From assembly GCA_964017045.1 (NCBI GenBank), contig OZ024807.1, forward strand, positions 22,570,597 through 22,634,596: a stretch of DNA of 64,000 nt, read 5' to 3'. The position numbers and the translations under genes were made by a program. Source of the DNA: Omphiscola glabra. Taxonomy: Eukaryota > Mollusca > Gastropoda > Lymnaeidae. The notes below the pieces were generated by a model. It saw only the letters and a list, made by a program, of their open reading frames with translations. It did not search any database and had not been told where the DNA came from. Each line of letters begins with the position of its first letter. The first letter of the stretch is position 1. Positions 1 through 13,299 of the stretch are shown here, in pieces.

Positions 1-64
1 ATACATATTACATTCTTAATTTAAATTATATAAACTAAACATATTTAAGTTGCTTTTATTTTAC

Positions 65-406
65 CTGTAGATTTCATCAGCCTGAAAGATATATTTTTGC
101 ATTGTTTCCAAATCGATTGTAAAGTAATATCATAAGACCTTATGTCATCTTCTGTTACGTTATGTATGAATATTTGTATGTGGTATTTATCATGTTGTTG
201 ATGGTTGATTATATCTGCGGTAACAGCGTATTTTGACGTCTGGTTATAGTCATATATGGGAAATGGTTTTCCATCAATACTTATATACTTTTCAAGACTT
301 GTGTTTGATGTAACACAAACGTGGAAAACTGCAGTAGTCTGCAATCTCACAATTATAGACTTGTTTTGACCTTCACCTTCACACAGTTCAATACTATGAA
401 ACTGAT
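65..406 (-). CDS. Gene A D6-like Ig domain exon
   Basis: 342 bases, two codons longer than D6 in B and C, phase 1 at both ends. Shares the motifs ELCEG, VFHVCV, YISIDG, TSKYAV and IFIHNVTEDDI with them. Acceptor TTTCCCAG, donor GTAAAA at 64. The last exon of gene A seen in the window. Confidence 0.85.
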
Positions 407-3187
407 CTGGGAAATAAAAGAAATAAATTGGATGAAAATTATTTTGTTTTTCCAAATGTAGGAAATTGCTTTTATCGCTTAAACTATTGGTTCATATATG
501 AATTCTATTACGAAATGGAATGATGATACATATTATATAACGTAAACAACTTGTTTCGGGACTAAAATAAGTTTTACAGTTTTCCTATTGTTTCGTGAAG
601 AACATTTGGCAGGTCAACAAAAACAATGTAAGTGTTTGCATGAATAAAATCTACAAGTTTCAACGTACATGTTAAAAGAAACGTAACACAATATATCATT
701 TTGGTAAATGTACTAATTAAATGTATACATATTTAAACAAATATTTTTAAAAAAAATCATTTATATAAATATTGTATTCAGCAAAATTGCACAGTTACCA
801 TTTCAAAAATTATTTAAACTCGCATAAAGTGACTATGTTAGTGTATAGTTCGGTCATACACAGTGCAACTCACATTATTTTAATATCATTATACTTTTTA
901 TTTTCTCGCTAAACGTTAGATGTTCAAGACGGTAGACTCTTTGAACTACATAAAACTGTATAAATAGTGTATATACGTATATTTAAAAATATATATATAT
1001 ATTTATTTATTTTAAAAAAATGTTGAAAAACACACTTGTATTAAAAACGATGGTATGATAAAATGCTATAAAATTTTCTGAATTCGAATGTTAAAACAAA
1101 ATAAATATTTAAAACAAAATGCAAAGATTCGTTGCATACCTTTGACGTCAATGTTTACCGTGTATTTTATCGGACAGCCTGACACCGAGTGTACCACCAG
1201 GTTGTACTGTGTCACTGATTTTTTAGTAAAGTTGAGTATTCCAATGGTAAACTCGTACCGTGCGTCCACTAATAAACATACGCTGATGCTGTATCGATTT
1301 GTTGAAGTGTTTATTGAAATCTTTAGCTTGTTTATTTCTATAGCTTGTCTTATCCCATCTTTCGACTGGACGACAAACCTGAAAAGTATGTCTTTGTCTT
1401 GTTGGAACGAGATGTTTCTTTCTGTCTGATTCTCAAGAAGTTTAATTCCGTCTGGAGATAATGCATATTTTTAACCTTAAATGAATACGACAAGCAATAC
1501 CAGCATTTACATTGAAATGAATATCAATGCTTTTGTGTCTATACTTATGAGAAATCTGGGCAGATGTTAAAATATACAGAGAATTATCACACGTTTAACT
1601 GATTTTTGCCTTTTGTAACATACATTTTATGTTAGTAAACACTCCTCTTTTTTATAGTTTGTACTTGTATATCGTATTGGCACCAGACTGTATTATTTAT
1701 TGTTTTTACTTTCGATTTGATTATTCTTAATTAGTTGTATAGATGTTATGTGAATGGCAGTGATATTTATGTAATTAGAGATTTCACTTAGAAAGGGGAC
1801 CAACTTTGGCTAATATTCATTAATACACGTGTTTGCGTGCACTGTACTCTTTAGATAAAATTATTTGAAACTTTCTAGAAACTCTCATCTTTTATTATTC
1901 TTCCATATAACTCGTTGAAACTCAACGAGAGTTAAAGAATTATTTAAAAAAAAAAAATGATAATTCATTTTATATAATCTTTACATCATTACAGACAAAT
2001 CGAACCATCCAGAATAATTCAAGCTTTGACTGATCGCACATTATGAGTTAAAGACTCATCTTATTTTGTTTTTTACATTTGTTCTAAATAAAAACAACAT
2101 AGTTTTCCTTTTGTCAAAATAATAGCCGTATGCATGATGCCATTTATTGTGATAATCCTGTTGTAATTTTTTAGAAAGTTTCAAAATTATCTAGAAATTA
2201 TATCGCATACCATTCCAAAAAACACATTGAATATTAAAATATCGAATCGTCTTGCAACTTATACAAAAAAGAGGTAACGCTATGATACCGAGAAAATTAA
2301 AATAATAGTTTATAAATCTATGGAAGTAAACTAACAAAATATATAAGAAGAAGAAAAAGACATTTTAACTAGCTTTTATTTTTCTTTATATCACCGCTGA
2401 ACAAACTCTTAGTTTCTTTGAAATTCTATTTTTAATGTAATATCATTCTCGAAAAGTGTCATAAGGAATAGTAAAAATAATTCGAAAACGCAAAAATATC
2501 TACTACAAAGTAACATAACTATAAACATTATTTTTTCGGATTTTAATTAAACCGGGGACCCGAGTGGGACAATGTCATAAAATATCGTTTTTGATGTACC
2601 AAAGATGGGTAAAAAATCATTCATATAAATAAAAGAGTTGCAAGTTTAAAGTTTCCCATTAAAATCAGTTGAAAAACACTAGAAATCTGGCCTATGTAAT
2701 TTTTAAACATTGGGTCTTTTAACCGGTGTAAAATTGTATTTATTACATTATATTTATATACATAACTTAGGTAAGATATTCTATACGATTTAAAAGATAA
2801 TACATAAGAGCTTGTTTTGCAAATTGCGTGAACAAAAAAAAAATAACTAGATAAGTTTATAAAACTATATCTCACTTTCTTATGCAGGAGTTACACCAAT
2901 ATAAAAACCAAACAACTATTGCTATCGAATTTAGTTACTGATTTCAATGATTTAACTTTTAACGGTTAACCAACCCAATTACGTTTTGAAGTGATTACTA
3001 CTCCACTTGATGGACCAGTATCCTGAACCGATTTACATATGCTAATGCTTGTTATATAGACCCCTTACATGACAACTTATGGACATAGATGCTTTGTACT
3101 ACTTGTGTCATTGTAATCCTTGGAAACCCCGGGTATATTTATTAGTGTGCAAATATGTATATATAATTATATTTATATAAATATATC

Positions 3188-3225
<38 letters not shown>

Positions 3226-6200
3226 GATATAGAGATAACGAAACTAAAGTTGAAATGTGATATAATATTAGAGATATTTATTAAATTACAATATTAAAAT
3301 ACACTTACCCTCTTCTGTCAAGTTGATTGTGATGTTTATATTTGGATTAATCGTTAATGTGTAGTTCATGAAGTGTTCGACTTTAAGTTGAGACATTGAT
3401 AGTAGAATAAAACTGTAAAATCCACTTTTTAGAACTGAAATATCGAATTTTTTTTCTGCGTACTGAGTAATTGTTTCTAATGTAATGTTTCCACTTGTAG
3501 AAAGGACACATACTATTAAATTAACTTTGCAACCAATAATTGTAGCTGTTGTTATATAACGAGGTTGCCAATCACACAACTTTATTATACCTGAAGATAG
3601 AGAAATGTTACGAACATATACTTGATTGACATTGGTGTAAACATATTTAAAACAAATTAATAGTTTTAAAAGCACCAGCTTTGTATAATGTACACGTAAT
3701 GTGCATTTAGTAAATATTTTAATGACTTTTAAGTGTCAGTTTTAAAGTCAAACTTAAGCAGAGTGTGACGGGGGATGATGGCAGCACCACCTGCACAATA
3801 AAATGTCGTGCAAGAATCGGCCTCATTAGCCATTTGCTAAACCAACAGAAAGAGCAAGCTCACATATGATGATTAAAGTGGTCATGGTCGACTCCCGACT
3901 GACTAACAACAACTATTTGAACATTATAAGCATACACTTAGAATACTCTATTATACATGTAAAGTTTTAGTATACAATTAACTTCTACTAAATATTCGTA
4001 ATGGATCATGTATTCACTTTTTAAAAACTAAATATTTAAACGTTGCGTTTATTTATTTTATGTGCTAGTTAATTGTCTACGAACAAATATTCAATTACGG
4101 AAAATAATTACTCTTTAGTAAATTATTCTTAATTTTTTTTAAAAAGAAAATGAAATATCATTCTTATTTTTAAATATTATTAAATTTTGGAATCTTGTAT
4201 AAAATGTGTAAATTAGCATCTTTGAATAACAAATAAACTTTAACATTTAAATTATATATAAGTACGATTACATTTATGTTAATATTTGATTTTTAAAAAA
4301 TAAATAAAAATGTATAGGTAAATTCAATAAATGTTTATCATCATATACAATTCTCTAGGTAACAACAAATGTCATTAACCCTTTTACTAAAACAAATTCC
4401 CGAATGAAATTGTTAAAGATACTACAATCGTGTTTGATGTGAAATAATTTATTGTGTGTAGTGAACTCAAAATACTTAAAAGCATATGCTAGTTTCACTG
4501 ACACAAATATATTACAGTATCGTGATTATGTTTGGTGTTGTAAACGTAACATTTTTAATTTTCATTTAGTAAATAACTATATAAAATTAAGAATAATTTC
4601 AGCAGCTGGAAATCACAGGTCATTTGGATCAGGAGAAAATACGAGTCCATTTTGAGTCTTAATGTAAAAAAAAATAGTTACTTTATAATTTAGTTCCATT
4701 TCAAAATATCTTCATTTATGAAAATGAAATATTTACCCCCAAAAAAAAAAAAATTTGCACCAGACGAGATGCACATTTCTGTTCAATATTCTTATAAAAT
4801 AAACTTAATTTGTGTAAAATAAATTGAGAAAAAACTATTCTCAAGCTTTGTAATGGGTCTGCAATTTTAGTATTATGTTGTCTAAGGTTAGGTACCTTCG
4901 TATGGCGGTCATTTTTGTCTGGTTATAACTAGTAAAATGTATATTTTTTAAAGGTAATGTATTAATAAACAATATATTCCTTTGATTTAACAAGAACGAC
5001 AGGTTTAATCGAGGTTATTGAATTATAATATTCGCTAAATTACATAGACATAATGCAAAAAGAGAATATTAAATATGTAGGATTAAATAATGCATTACAT
5101 TAAACTATTTTAAAATCAAACCTGTGCAGTTTTCATAAAATACATGAAATTCATAAGACTTTGTAGTATTTAGAAAATTGGTCACGTTACATTCATAGGT
5201 CCCAATGTCATCACATTTATAAGCTTTCTGAGACGCTTTTAAAGTTAAATTTGACTTTAACTTTGTGTTATTCAAAATGTCCAACAAGTGATAAGATAAA
5301 CTTTTTTTCCCGATTAAAACACTTTTTGGATAATCGTAGGCTGTACATTGGAGATACCTATCATTGTTGTTCTTATCACTGTTATAGCCAAAAGAAACGT
5401 TTCTTGGACCTGGAGATATAAGTTAAAAACTCATTAGGTGTGTTTAATAAGGTATTCTCATTGCGTTATATCTGCAGAGTGAAGTAAGTCAGAGAGGGTA
5501 CATATGTTTATATCTGGAATTATATTCAGCTAAAAATGTTCATTTGAATATGTTACTTTGTATTTTAAATTTAAATACTACATGATTTTTACATGTATAC
5601 GTTTTTCTAGATAGTTATAGTTTTTTGTTTTTTTTTAAATTTATAATTGTATATGCAGGGAATACATCATATGGAATTTATATATACAACGTTTATAAGT
5701 TCCTAAGAAGTTTAATATACATTTTGAGACTAAAAATCACTATCAGAATGACAGTACCATCAGACGAAATCCATAATTTAAATGTTAAGACTTGTGCTGA
5801 GCTAAAAGGTAAGGCTATGTCGACTTGTCCATAGTCATAAATTGAAATATTTCTTATAAATATATTGACACATTTGCACCAATAATGTGTTTCACCCTCA
5901 ATCACAACGAAACTTATTTTGTCATCGTTTGCATCCTGTCGAATCCATCGTGTGTCGTATTTTATCGCATATGTGTTTAAGCTGGATGTGTGTGTTGTGA
6001 CACAAATAGATACAGTTATATTGGCGCCAAGTTCAGCTTGAATATGTCTATCACGATCTTTGCCATCACACAATAAAGGATTACCTGCAATGAAATAATA
6101 CATAAAACGATGAAAATGTGTTATATACACATAAAGCATGTTACGAAAGTAGCATTGCTAAGACTCTTTCAACGTGAATCCTTATAGGCAAATATCAGCG

Positions 6201-9200
6201 TTTTATACCTCCAGTCACAAAGTGTTCGCAGTAATGTATAGGAAGACTAGTTAGAAATGTGTTATTTGGATTTTATCTTTTAATTTATGAAAATGTATCA
6301 ATCTCGTAGCAATATTTCTCTCATACAAAAGTTATCTCGAAGATGAACCGATTTTGAAATATAGATGTCTGAACTTTTCTCACAAACATGTAACAAAAAG
6401 TCATAAAGGAGAACTGCTAAGATGTATATTCATATGGAATGTCGCCGTTCTCGAAATATATTGTATAAAGAAAATGACATGTCTGTCCGATTATTAACGT
6501 TTTCGATAGATAAGCATTTACAAGCGTATTTTCAAGAGGATGCAACATTTGCCAATGCAAAGTTTTTTTTTCCATTATGCAATTTTCAAAAATGATATGT
6601 GCCAGTTCATCTATGTTTTAGGGTCTATGATGCATCTTCAAATTAGTTAACATTTAGAGAAATTTGACAAATCCAGAAATGATGGCTTGTTATGGACTGG
6701 GGTACATTATTGTCAATGGTAAGTGAGGAACGATATTTTTACAGCAATATTTGGTGTCAAAAGCAAATCATATTGCCTTACTTGCCGATAAGACTTCTTA
6801 TTTTTCTTTAAAAAGTAACATAACATAATTGCAAATATTCGTAAAGATGGACACCATAGACATGTTATATGATACTTATGTATTACATTTCTCTCGAAAT
6901 TGTTATGCTACTTTTTTTTTTTCAAACCCGGTCCCCATTCACGAGTAATATAATGCTAAGCTATCAACACTTTTTCATTTTACATTAGGATTGTTTCCAG
7001 CTACCACTGTCCAGTATATTTCTCTCAGTATAATACAATGAATAATTGTCACCTGGAATGACAATATTTATTTGCTCCTATGCCAAAACAAGTTGGTAGT
7101 CTTAGTGTAATTTGTAAAAAAAAATCAATTTTATTATCCATGTATTACAAGGTAACACACACTTACACTCGCACACACGTTCATCTTCTATCAAATTTAT
7201 CAGAATGGGTAATTTCTTCTTTTGTTGTTATCATTGTAGAAATAGATATTGTCTATTTTTTAAATATATTGCTTTTACAATTTTATCTTGAATTAATTTA
7301 CTTTTACGTAGAGATATGGTGACCACAATTTGTCTCCTTCTTTTTAAAGTTCACGTCACCGATTAAATATGTAGTGATGTACCAATCAAATAGCTACCTT
7401 GTTTGGGAAAGGATTGTTTACCTTATTTTTTTTTTTCTGTAGATTGCTAACGGCTGATGCAAGTTCTATTATTTCTTTACTCGAGATTTCTAACTCCTTT
7501 TTTATAAATAGGGTGGCATTTTTCCAAAATAAAACGAGATATTTTTTTTTTCAAGGCTCTAGTCATTTACTAGACATACTTTGGGAGCCTTACTAGATTG
7601 TATTCTTCATTTCAGTGTGTATATTTTAATATTTTTATCATAAAGGTTTATACATGTTCACTTGATGTGCTGTAAGTTAATATATATATTTCTGTGTATA
7701 TTTACGTTTGTATTTAAAAGAAATTAATATGATTAATATCAAAAGTTTAGGTATAGTTTTACTGTTCGTACTGGTTTTCAGTTCTCTGTTACCTATTTTT
7801 GAGCAATGAGCAAAATCTTAAAACACAACCGATAAAACGGTAATTAACACCAGTCATTAATAATTTCATATATTAGGAACTGATACAAACGGCATATTAA
7901 AATTAAACATAAATTAATTATATATTCAGTATTTGTTTTATTAACGTTTACTCATAAACAGGAATATTTTAACAAAATAACACAAACAACTATACTAAAT
8001 ATTAAAAATCAATAAGTATCGTAGCTTTAACTATTTCTGTACTGTGTTTTTATTCGGTGAAAAATTAGGTGAAATGGTGCGAAGCATAATTTATGGACAA
8101 TTAAGGCTTCCAAGCAAACACCTTTTTTTATCAACTCAAAATGTAAAAATTGTTGATTTTTAAACTTGATTTCATTTGTTGTACATTTATTAAACTTTAA
8201 AATTTTGTTTTATAATCCTCAAACTGACCCCACTTCTGAAACAGTTTTCCGACTTCCAAATTTACTTATTTACGTTAATATCGTTGCATTCTTACATCAA
8301 AATATAACAAACTCTTAAATATCGCATGTCGACATGTTTGTTTAACATTGCTATTTTGTCCTATCATAATGCTTAAAACAAATATTTTGTATGTCGAATA
8401 TAAGTAAGTATAATTTTATGAGAAATATCATTTGCGCGCCTTCTTTTTCTCATTATTAATTACTTAAAAAAAAAAAATCTTAGCGTTGGATTTTACATAA
8501 AAGGGTATATTTTTTTTTTGCAAAAGGAAATTGTTAAAAACTATCACATTTGTGTTTTTGCCTTAGTGTATTCACGCTATGTCCATTACACGTCGTCAAC
8601 AATTAACTGTGGCCACTATTCCATACTGGTATTGGCGAATTAAAAGTGTAGACGTCACTGACGAAACGTTGTATCTTAGTAAATGTGTGTAAGATCTTAA
8701 TATCCTTGCTTTCATATAGCCATGAATATAATAAATGTATACTTTGATATACTATATCACCTACCTCATCTAAGGGGTCAGCGTAAACAATGACAAACAA
8801 TACGTATACACTAACACCAACCGGATTAGTGTACAATAAGTTTATTCTCTAACAATTAACTATCGTGGACATATATAATACTAAAGTCGTTCCAGCTAAC
8901 ACACTAATCAACACCCAAACGTCCAACGGCGATATATCCACACTGAATAACAACAACTAAACTAGCACGGCATTTCCCCTTACCCAAATACGTCACAACA
9001 TTCTCACACAATAGATACAGCTACACATATAATCTTTAACATGTTTTACGTACCAACACAACAACAGTGATCTCATACCCTTGACAGTCACCTATACGCC
9101 ACGTCCAATAAGATTCTACTTTTCTTAAATAGGGTTCCACATTTTTTTTTCTTCCTTTCTCAGGTTCAAATATAAAACATGCAAATATCACTGTTAGAGA

Positions 9201-9779
9201 CTAGAGCCAAGACACGAGGATTTTAGATATCGTCCGAATTTCTAGAGAATCTGAGCGTAGAGATTGATTTTTGGGGATAATTATTGAAATGAAAAGTGCT
9301 ATGCTTTTAGTACTTTTGTAACGATTACTATAGTTATATTTACGTTAAGTTTATTTTCGCTGGATATAACTGAGTGATGTAGATATAGTTTTTAAAAAAA
9401 AAATTAAACAGTCACATGCTATATTAACTTTTTTTGTATTTTTTTTTGAAAAAATCATTTGTTCCAATTTAAAATTGTATAACGAGCCCAGGTAACAGAA
9501 CATTTAACATTACATACTTCACATGTAGCTTCCGAAGCATTGGATTATATGAAAACTATTGTTTTTTTAATAAAGCCTCGTCTTTGATTTATCTACTTAA
9601 TATATATAATTTAGATTTAGCTATCTAAAAAGGCATGAAACAATTAAATTCAATAATGGATATATATTTAATAACTTACCATCGCAGATGACCGTATAAT
9701 ACTTGAAAATAATGACACAGAGAAAAGTCCAGAAAATGCACTTCTCAGTCATGTGTTGACTATTTATTTGGCACAACAT
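65..9779 (-). CDS. Gene A: multi-Ig surface receptor, 5' part (signal peptide and D2-D6); runs off the left edge
   Basis: Six coding exons (9779-9680, 6084-5758, 5409-5122, 3590-3309, 1451-1140, 406-65) encode a signal peptide and five tandem Ig-like domains matching D2-D6 of genes B and C in order. Every junction is phase 1 and each exon has an AG acceptor and GT donor, so the frame is open from start to edge. The protein should be secreted or displayed at the cell surface; the transmembrane and tail exons would lie to the left of the window. The first exon splices straight to a D2 exon; no D1-like exon is visible in the 3.6 kb between. It is clearly more diverged from B and C than they are from each other. 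Role inferred from family architecture: recognition or adhesion receptor, possibly immune. Ligand unknown. Confidence 0.85.
1140..1451 (-). CDS. Gene A D5-like Ig domain exon that has lost both usual cysteines
   Basis: 312 bases, the same length as D5 in B and C, phase 1 at both ends. The position of the first Cys (RLCH in B) is KLLE here, and the second (FRLCIK) is FRFVVQ, so both are gone together. Two other cysteines occur further on (SVCLLV and SGCPIK). Motif ILNFT is shared with B and C. Confidence 0.8.
1452..3308 (-). other. Gene A introns (also 407-1139, 3591-5121, 5410-5757)
   Basis: AT-rich intron sequence with no further exon that I can support. It holds a (TA)n run near 3190-3221. 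A short stretch at 2540-2580 resembles, in reverse orientation, sequences at 6920-6960 and 24510-24545 (a core around GTCCCCA and CGAGTAA), suggesting an old dispersed repeat. Confidence 0.5.
3309..3590 (-). CDS. Gene A D4-like Ig domain exon
   Basis: 282 bases, the same length as D4 in B and C, phase 1 at both ends. Starts with the family motif KLCDWQP and has the second Cys of the atypical type in NLIVCVLS. Strong acceptor TTCAG and donor GTAAGT. Confidence 0.85.
5122..5409 (-). CDS. Gene A D3-like Ig domain exon
   Basis: 288 bases, phase 1 at both ends. Canonical Ig-like domain: B-strand Cys in YLQCTA, F-strand Cys in CDDIGTYEC, and a final Cys near the exon end (ENCTG). Acceptor CTCCAG at 5410, donor GTTTGA at 5121. 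Several N-glycosylation sequons. Confidence 0.85.
5758..6084 (-). CDS. Gene A D2-like Ig domain exon
   Basis: 327 bases, phase 1 at both ends, same length as D2 of gene C. It shows the atypical two-cysteine plan: a Cys in the first strand (PLLCDG) and one about 22 residues later (VSICVT), the shared RWIRQDA motif, and a D-Y-G turn (IYDYGQVDI) where a normal Ig domain would have its second Cys. The donor (GTACTG) is weak. Confidence 0.85.
6085..9679 (-). other. Gene A first intron, 3.6 kb, no D1 exon seen
   Basis: AT-rich. Stretches at 6920-6960 and 8220-8330 resemble parts of the D6-D7 intron of gene B (24510-24545 and 24870-24960), so dispersed repeat material is shared. No sequence coding the D1 motif GTYICQAPG was found on the minus strand. 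Confidence 0.5.
9680..9779 (-). CDS. Gene A exon 1: signal peptide
   Basis: An ATG at 9779 opens a frame with a second in-frame ATG at 9752, followed by a hydrophobic run ending near Val-Ile-Cys-Asp and a GTAAGT donor. I prefer 9752, because it puts the hydrophobic core close to the N terminus, but 9779 gives 99+1 bases, like the first exon of gene C (100). Ends in phase 1. Confidence 0.75.
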
Positions 9780-12700
9780 TGTTTTACAAGTATTTTATAC
9801 TTTATTAAAATTTAGTATCATTAGATTATAGTTTCAATCAAAGTTAATTTAAATAAAATATTATAACTATTTTTAAAAAAAGATATTCTTTTCAAGTGTG
9901 TGTATGGTATTGACAGATATTTGATTGTGACCTTAAAATAAAATGTAATATGAATCTTGTCCTACATATAACTATATTTATGATATTTAAATGAGCTAAC
10001 CAAATTTTATAGTTCTAGATTGGATAATACAGTTTAAAAATTATTTTTAGACAGTGTATTTATTATACAAAAAATGTAAATTCTTTTTAATTATTGTTTT
10101 TCAAAATACATGTTTTTATATGCAAACATACTTGTAAGATTAGGTAAATTTAAATAAAAAATAGAATTTTAAAGTGATTTTACAATCAAATTAAAGTAAT
10201 AATTTAAACTAATTCAAACACATAAATTAAATATTACATTTGACAGATAAATTCATAAAATTAAATTGTATTTGCTAAAAATTGACACAGCTTATATACC
10301 CCAAGTTAATGTAAACACTACAAAGACGGTTAAGCTATTCTTTGCGATCCATACAACGAAACCGAAATAAGCATTTACCACTTTGAATGAGTCATCTTTT
10401 ATTTTTCTTTGAAATTAGTAAGGATTTCATGATTTTGTTTGACATAAGATTTTACTTTAACTGGGATTACCGGTATACAAATTAATTATTGCTTTATAAT
10501 ATATCAATTAAATCTTAAAAGTTTTCTCAAATAGCACGGACACAAGCATTATAAAAGTATTCACTCATCATCTTTCGTGAACACTTTTTCTCCGATCCTC
10601 CTTTACACCTTATGTTATTTAACTATTTTTTTAAAAATACAAACAAACCTTCTCTTATCCAAGACAAAATTAGTAGTCTACATATCAATATTGTATTTAT
10701 GTAACTTTATTTCATTTTAACCTTGCATTAAAATTAGTAGTTTTTATAGTGTTGATAAATTGTACAAATTTGAACTTAGAAAAATTACAATTCTCCATTA
10801 ATTCACACATTTCGTTTTTTAAACAAATATTTTAATGGGGGATGGGGGGGGGAGTAATAAACAAAGTTATATATATATATTCAATTAACACAATATCACA
10901 TTTTTCCCATAGGTGCAATATATATTATTACAATATTGTTTATGCCACTATAGTATTGTTCTTTGCAATGATTGGTTTAGAATATTATTAAAACTGTACT
11001 ATAACAGTTTGTTCCAAATAATCCCTTCTCTAAAATTTCTATATTCTAAAAAAATAGAGCCTTGTAATATAGAAAAGCAAAATATTGAATACATACATCT
11101 TTTTTTAAAAAATAGAAAATCGGTCATTAACATTATGCCAAATTTGAAACCAGTAACCATATATCCACTTTAAAATGTATTTCTCTCTAAATTGTGACAA
11201 ATGTAAAATAAAAAAGATTCTCAAATGAAAAAACAAGAAACAAAAAGCAATTGTCTTTCTTTTCATTAAATTACCACTTATATTATTATTACCACGGCCG
11301 CGACCTATATAACATTTAATGTGTTGCATGGATCAATAGAAGCCATCGTTAAAACATTGTTATTCGATTAGGAGATCTGTCAGGGCCAGGAACTATTACT
11401 ATCAAGTTAGTTTTCTCTTATTATTAAATAATAAAATAATTTAAATTAAAATAAAAGCTGTAAATAAAATGTATTTCCGTGGCTAAGATGGAGAGTTTGT
11501 TTCACATACTTTCTATTTAATTTTTACCTTATCATAATATCTACATTTGTTAAAATTTAACGTTTAAAAATCGGTTGAGTGGTCCAGGTTTAAAAACTGT
11601 AAATATGTTAAGTGCTCAATGCTTGACAAACAGTCCAAAATATGCCATTAAATTCAACCCATATAAGGTTTGCCTTCTTAAGTATCTTCATAGTATTAGT
11701 TATATATTTGTTCTTCCTTTCTTGACAGTTATTTTATCAAGTAAATTAGAATATTAAGAAAGTGAGTTTTTTTTGTGAGGACAATCCATAGATACATTTA
11801 ATTAACTATCTCAGCTAACTATCCTCCCCCATCCCCGAAAATAAAGAGACACAACGTTGCCAAAAGGGTAATATTCATTGTGAAATGAACTGCTTCAAAT
11901 ATAAGGTAGATATAATTTTAGAGTAACATTCGTTATCAATTCCATTTTGTTAGATATTTAGGTTAACCATTAATTATCTCGGTAACTAAAAGTTCGTGAA
12001 AGCTCAAGTTGGCAGATCAAATTTTCCCCTTCCAAACCTAGCGTACCAAATCTTACCATCACCCTGCCACTCAATCTTTTCTGACATAACCATACTCTGG
12101 TGTGTTAAGTATAACTCAGTGATTGATCATCAGTTCACGTATACAATCAACATACGGGAGAAAATAATGTAATTGATGTGTCATTACCGTCGTAATAAAA
12201 AAAAAATATTAAAAAGACACAAAACCAAAGATTATGTCTGACATTTTTGTTTTCTTCCTGGTATTAGTTCATGTAATGTTTGACTCATCTAGCCATCTTC
12301 TAACCACTTTGCTAGCGGAAATGAATGATCAATAATTATTAGTAATCTTCACGACATCTTCTTTTTCCGACCTTTTTGGCTTAGTAAGACATACATTTTA
12401 ATTTAAATTAATTATCATCCGTTTTGAAATTTCTTGAAAATATTTACTTGGAATACACGTTTTATTAGTGTAATAAAATATAAGTATGCATTTAAAATAA
12501 AAAAAAAAATAAAAAAACAATATTAATAAACTGAAATTTGACTATGATCCCACAACGAGCCACAAACTTTATTTAACTACGCTTATTTACCGACAGCAGT
12601 CACACACTAAAACTAATATAATATATTTATTTTTAATTAATAAATACATAATGAGACATGATTGTGCCCGAATTCTATGTTTCTTAATTTAATAATTAAA

Positions 12701-13299
12701 TGTGACAATCACGTCGGTAACACATAATCAAATAAACTGGGCTATGTCTACAGCGTTGCAGTCTCAGATATATGACATAATAAAACAATTTATTGTGTTG
12801 TTAACAATTCGTGACAAATTATTTTAAAAAGAAAAAGATGAAATACTTAGTTAAGAAAAACTTACGCATATTTTCTACAAGTATTATCATGTGGTTTTAA
12901 CATCTGGCACTTCCAAGTTTTGCTTTAGTTTTTTTTTTTTTTTTTTTTAAAAGTCTTTTATTGCATGTCATTTTTACATCTGATCTCCTAGAAAAAAATC
13001 GATCATGTAGATTTTTTTATTTTTTTTAATGGATAATATCAACAATTTTATTATTTTTTAATTAAACTTTAAAAAAAAAAAAAACTGAAAAGAAAAAAAC
13101 GATGCCCTTTTCCTAGATTGACTTTAATTGGATCAATGTTTTTCATTCTAAAAATTTCTTGCTTAGTTGATAATTATGCTAACTAGTTTTGTTTTATTTT
13201 CAAATAGCGTATATCAAATAATAATATTAATATTAATATATATATATATATATATAAATAAATGTATGTATGTATGTACCTTTGTATATCTCGTATGCG
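9780..13299. other. AT-rich spacer upstream of gene A
   Basis: No gene, RNA or clear transposon seen. It should contain the gene A promoter, but no TATA or initiator stands out from the AT-rich background. Confidence 0.4.

Noticed and set aside
1088..1429. Plus-strand frame of 113 codons
   Set aside because: Antisense shadow of the D5 exon of gene A.
3750..3910. Less AT-rich patch reading ARIGLISHLLNQQKEQ-like on the plus strand
   Set aside because: Resembles the end of a LINE-type protein but is too short to support a call.
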